This document shows, in pieces, positions 62,894-64,000 of a stretch of 64,000 nucleotides of DNA. Where the stretch lies: NCBI GenBank assembly GCA_047638815.1, contig JBLIMR010000003.1, forward strand, positions 46,905-110,904. The letters run 5' to 3'. The translations under genes were made by a program, and so were the position numbers. The DNA is from JAJRRH01 sp047638815 (lineage in GTDB: Bacteria; Bacteroidota; Bacteroidia; Flavobacteriales_D; JABDKJ01). The notes under the pieces were generated by a model. That model saw only the letters and a program-made list of their open reading frames with translations. It searched no databases and was not told where the DNA came from. Numbering within the stretch: position 1 is the first letter of the stretch; every line of letters starts with the position of its first letter.

Positions 62894-64000
62894 ATGATGA
62901 AATTGGTGTATATCACTGTAATCTGCTTTTTGTTTGCAATCCCTCTCCAGGAAATAAATGCCCAGGATGACATGAGAATTATGCATTACAATCTTCTGTT
63001 TTATGGCAATCCTTTTGCATGTGATGAGAACAACAATAACACAAATCTTAAGGATCAAAATTTGAAGATCTTAATGGATTTTATTGCTCCTGATATTCTC
63101 ACCGTGAATGAAATTAATTCTGAAGAATCATATCACGATAGATTGCTTGATCAAGTTCTAAATACTGAAGGAACAAGCTCATGGTCCAGAGCCATTTCAA
63201 CCAACACAAACTGGGATTCTGGCATTGTGAATATGCTGTATTATAACCATGAAAAATATGAACTATACGATCAGGAGGTGGCTGATGAATCAGCTGATGG
63301 AATAGGTTTAATTCGGGTTGTCGATATGTATACGCTGTATCAAAAAAACTCCGCGCTTCAAGGAGATACAATATTCTTTAATATACTAGTAGCACACCTG
63401 AGTGCTGGTGATGCAAACATGAGATTATTGCAATGCCAAGCGGCCATGGAAAGAATAGAGAATAATGGCCCAGGGAATTACATCTTTTCAGGTGATTTCA
63501 ATATAGATTCAAGTAATGAAGGATCTTATCAAGAATTGATCAATTATGACGATGCAAATTTCAACTTTTTTGATCCTCTAAATGCTCCTGGCATTTGGCA
63601 TAACAATTCAGAATTAGCCTTTACTCATACTCAATCAACACATCTCAATGGAGGAGGGTGTTTTGCTGGTGGAGGAATGGACGATCGCTTTGATTTCACA
63701 CTAATAAATAGTGACATTTTAAATGGTATTAGCGGTCTTGAGTATGTCAATGACTCATACAGGGCATTGGGGAATGACGGTGACAATTTTGACCAATCAT
63801 TACGTATTTCTAATAATGGAGATGTGCCAACTAATATTGCCATAACCTTGTACAGTATTAGCGATCATTTGCCGATAATCACAGATTACATTTTTGACAC
63901 CGCTGTTGGCATAGATCAATTAAATCACACACTCCACGCTGAAATTTCATTGAGTCATAATAACATTTTGAATGTCTCTTTCGATAATAATATCAAAAGC
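62894..64000 (+). CDS. Secreted endonuclease/exonuclease/phosphatase-family protein (3' end outside window)
   Basis: The frame is open from the ATG at 62894 to the window edge (369 codons), so the gene is partial. A signal peptide (about 1-24, VICFLFAIPLQEINAQ) is followed by EEP motifs in order: MRIMHYNLLFYGNP, ILTVNEINSEE, FNILVAHLSAGD (His), NYIFSGDFNIDSSN (Asp, Asn), DDRFDFTLIN and SISDHLPIITDYIF (Asp-His). The segment after the domain (DQLNHTLHAEISLSHNNILN) looks like the opening of a type IX sorting domain, but its diagnostic end lies beyond the window. It is a second secreted phosphodiesterase-type protein in the same neighbourhood as 55959-56999. The start could also be the ATG at 62897. 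Confidence 0.85.
   Translation, partial: MMKLVYITVICFLFAIPLQEINAQDDMRIMHYNLLFYGNPFACDENNNNTNLKDQNLKILMDFIAPDILTVNEINSEESYHDRLLDQVLNTEGTSSWSRAISTNTNWDSGIVNMLYYNHEKYELYDQEVADESADGIGLIRVVDMYTLYQKNSALQGDTIFFNILVAHLSAGDANMRLLQCQAAMERIENNGPGNYIFSGDFNIDSSNEGSYQELINYDDANFNFFDPLNAPGIWHNNSELAFTHTQSTHLNGGGCFAGGGMDDRFDFTLINSDILNGISGLEYVNDSYRALGNDGDNFDQSLRISNNGDVPTNIAITLYSISDHLPIITDYIFDTAVGIDQLNHTLHAEISLSHNNILNVSFDNNIKS

Overview
The window is bacterial chromosome from a member of the Bacteroidota, most likely Flavobacteriia or a close relative. The signs are: a complete type IX secretion (T9SS) / gliding core (sprF/porP-gldK-gldL-gldM-gldN); secreted proteins ending in T9SS sorting domains; DUF4249 and DUF5689 lipoproteins beside TonB-dependent receptors; atpD-atpC standing apart from other ATP synthase genes; a bacterial mevalonate pathway; and promoters of the TTTG-N19-ish-TAnnTTTG type. 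The DNA is AT-rich by eye, Shine-Dalgarno sequences are scarce, and several genes start with TTG or GTG. The genus cannot be fixed from this alone.

Layout. 0-4 kb: 5' part of class II HMG-CoA reductase, then der and recQ. 4-10 kb: a giant alpha-2-macroglobulin lipoprotein with an intact thioester and a small lipoprotein behind it. 10-13.6 kb: an alpha/beta hydrolase, a T9SS cargo protein and thiol peroxidase. 13.7-16.7 kb: the operon mvaD - mevalonate kinase - UbiA prenyltransferase, functionally linked to HMG-CoA reductase at the left edge. 16.7-22.7 kb: TonB receptor + DUF4249 pair, trxB and a T9SS-exported hydrolase. 22.7-24.9 kb: two decayed genes, a Cache-like membrane sensor with two frameshifts and a TPR protein with a frameshift plus a nonsense codon. 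24.9-29.8 kb: metF and metH preceded by a SAM-I riboswitch. 29.9-33.5 kb: atpD/atpC, then rsgA-dtd-mazG on the other strand. 33.7-40.6 kb: gldA and the T9SS motor/ring genes. 40.9-44.5 kb: a degenerate arginase-fold protein and topA. 44.9-51.6 kb: miaB - sigma-54 activator - lptE - TPR-like protein - secG, then groES-groEL. 51.7-53.1 kb: a broken IS110-family element with a structured 5' non-coding end, flanked by a tandem repeat. 53.1-56 kb: RprXY-like two-component system and murI. 56-64 kb: a secreted nuclease/phosphatase-family protein, a TonB receptor and a DUF5689 lipoprotein, then a conserved membrane protein, meaB and a second secreted nuclease-family protein cut by the window edge.

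How the parts fit. The T9SS core is the export machine for at least two cargo proteins encoded here (11081-13027 and 21291-22727) and probably the last gene. The 56-64 kb cluster looks like a cell-surface system that cleaves a phosphate-containing polymer and takes up the product. HMG-CoA reductase, mevalonate kinase and diphosphomevalonate decarboxylase supply isoprenoid precursors to the UbiA enzyme. Perfect-stem terminators separate most units, and one lies between atpD and atpC. No tRNA, rRNA, CRISPR array, prophage or defence system was recognised.
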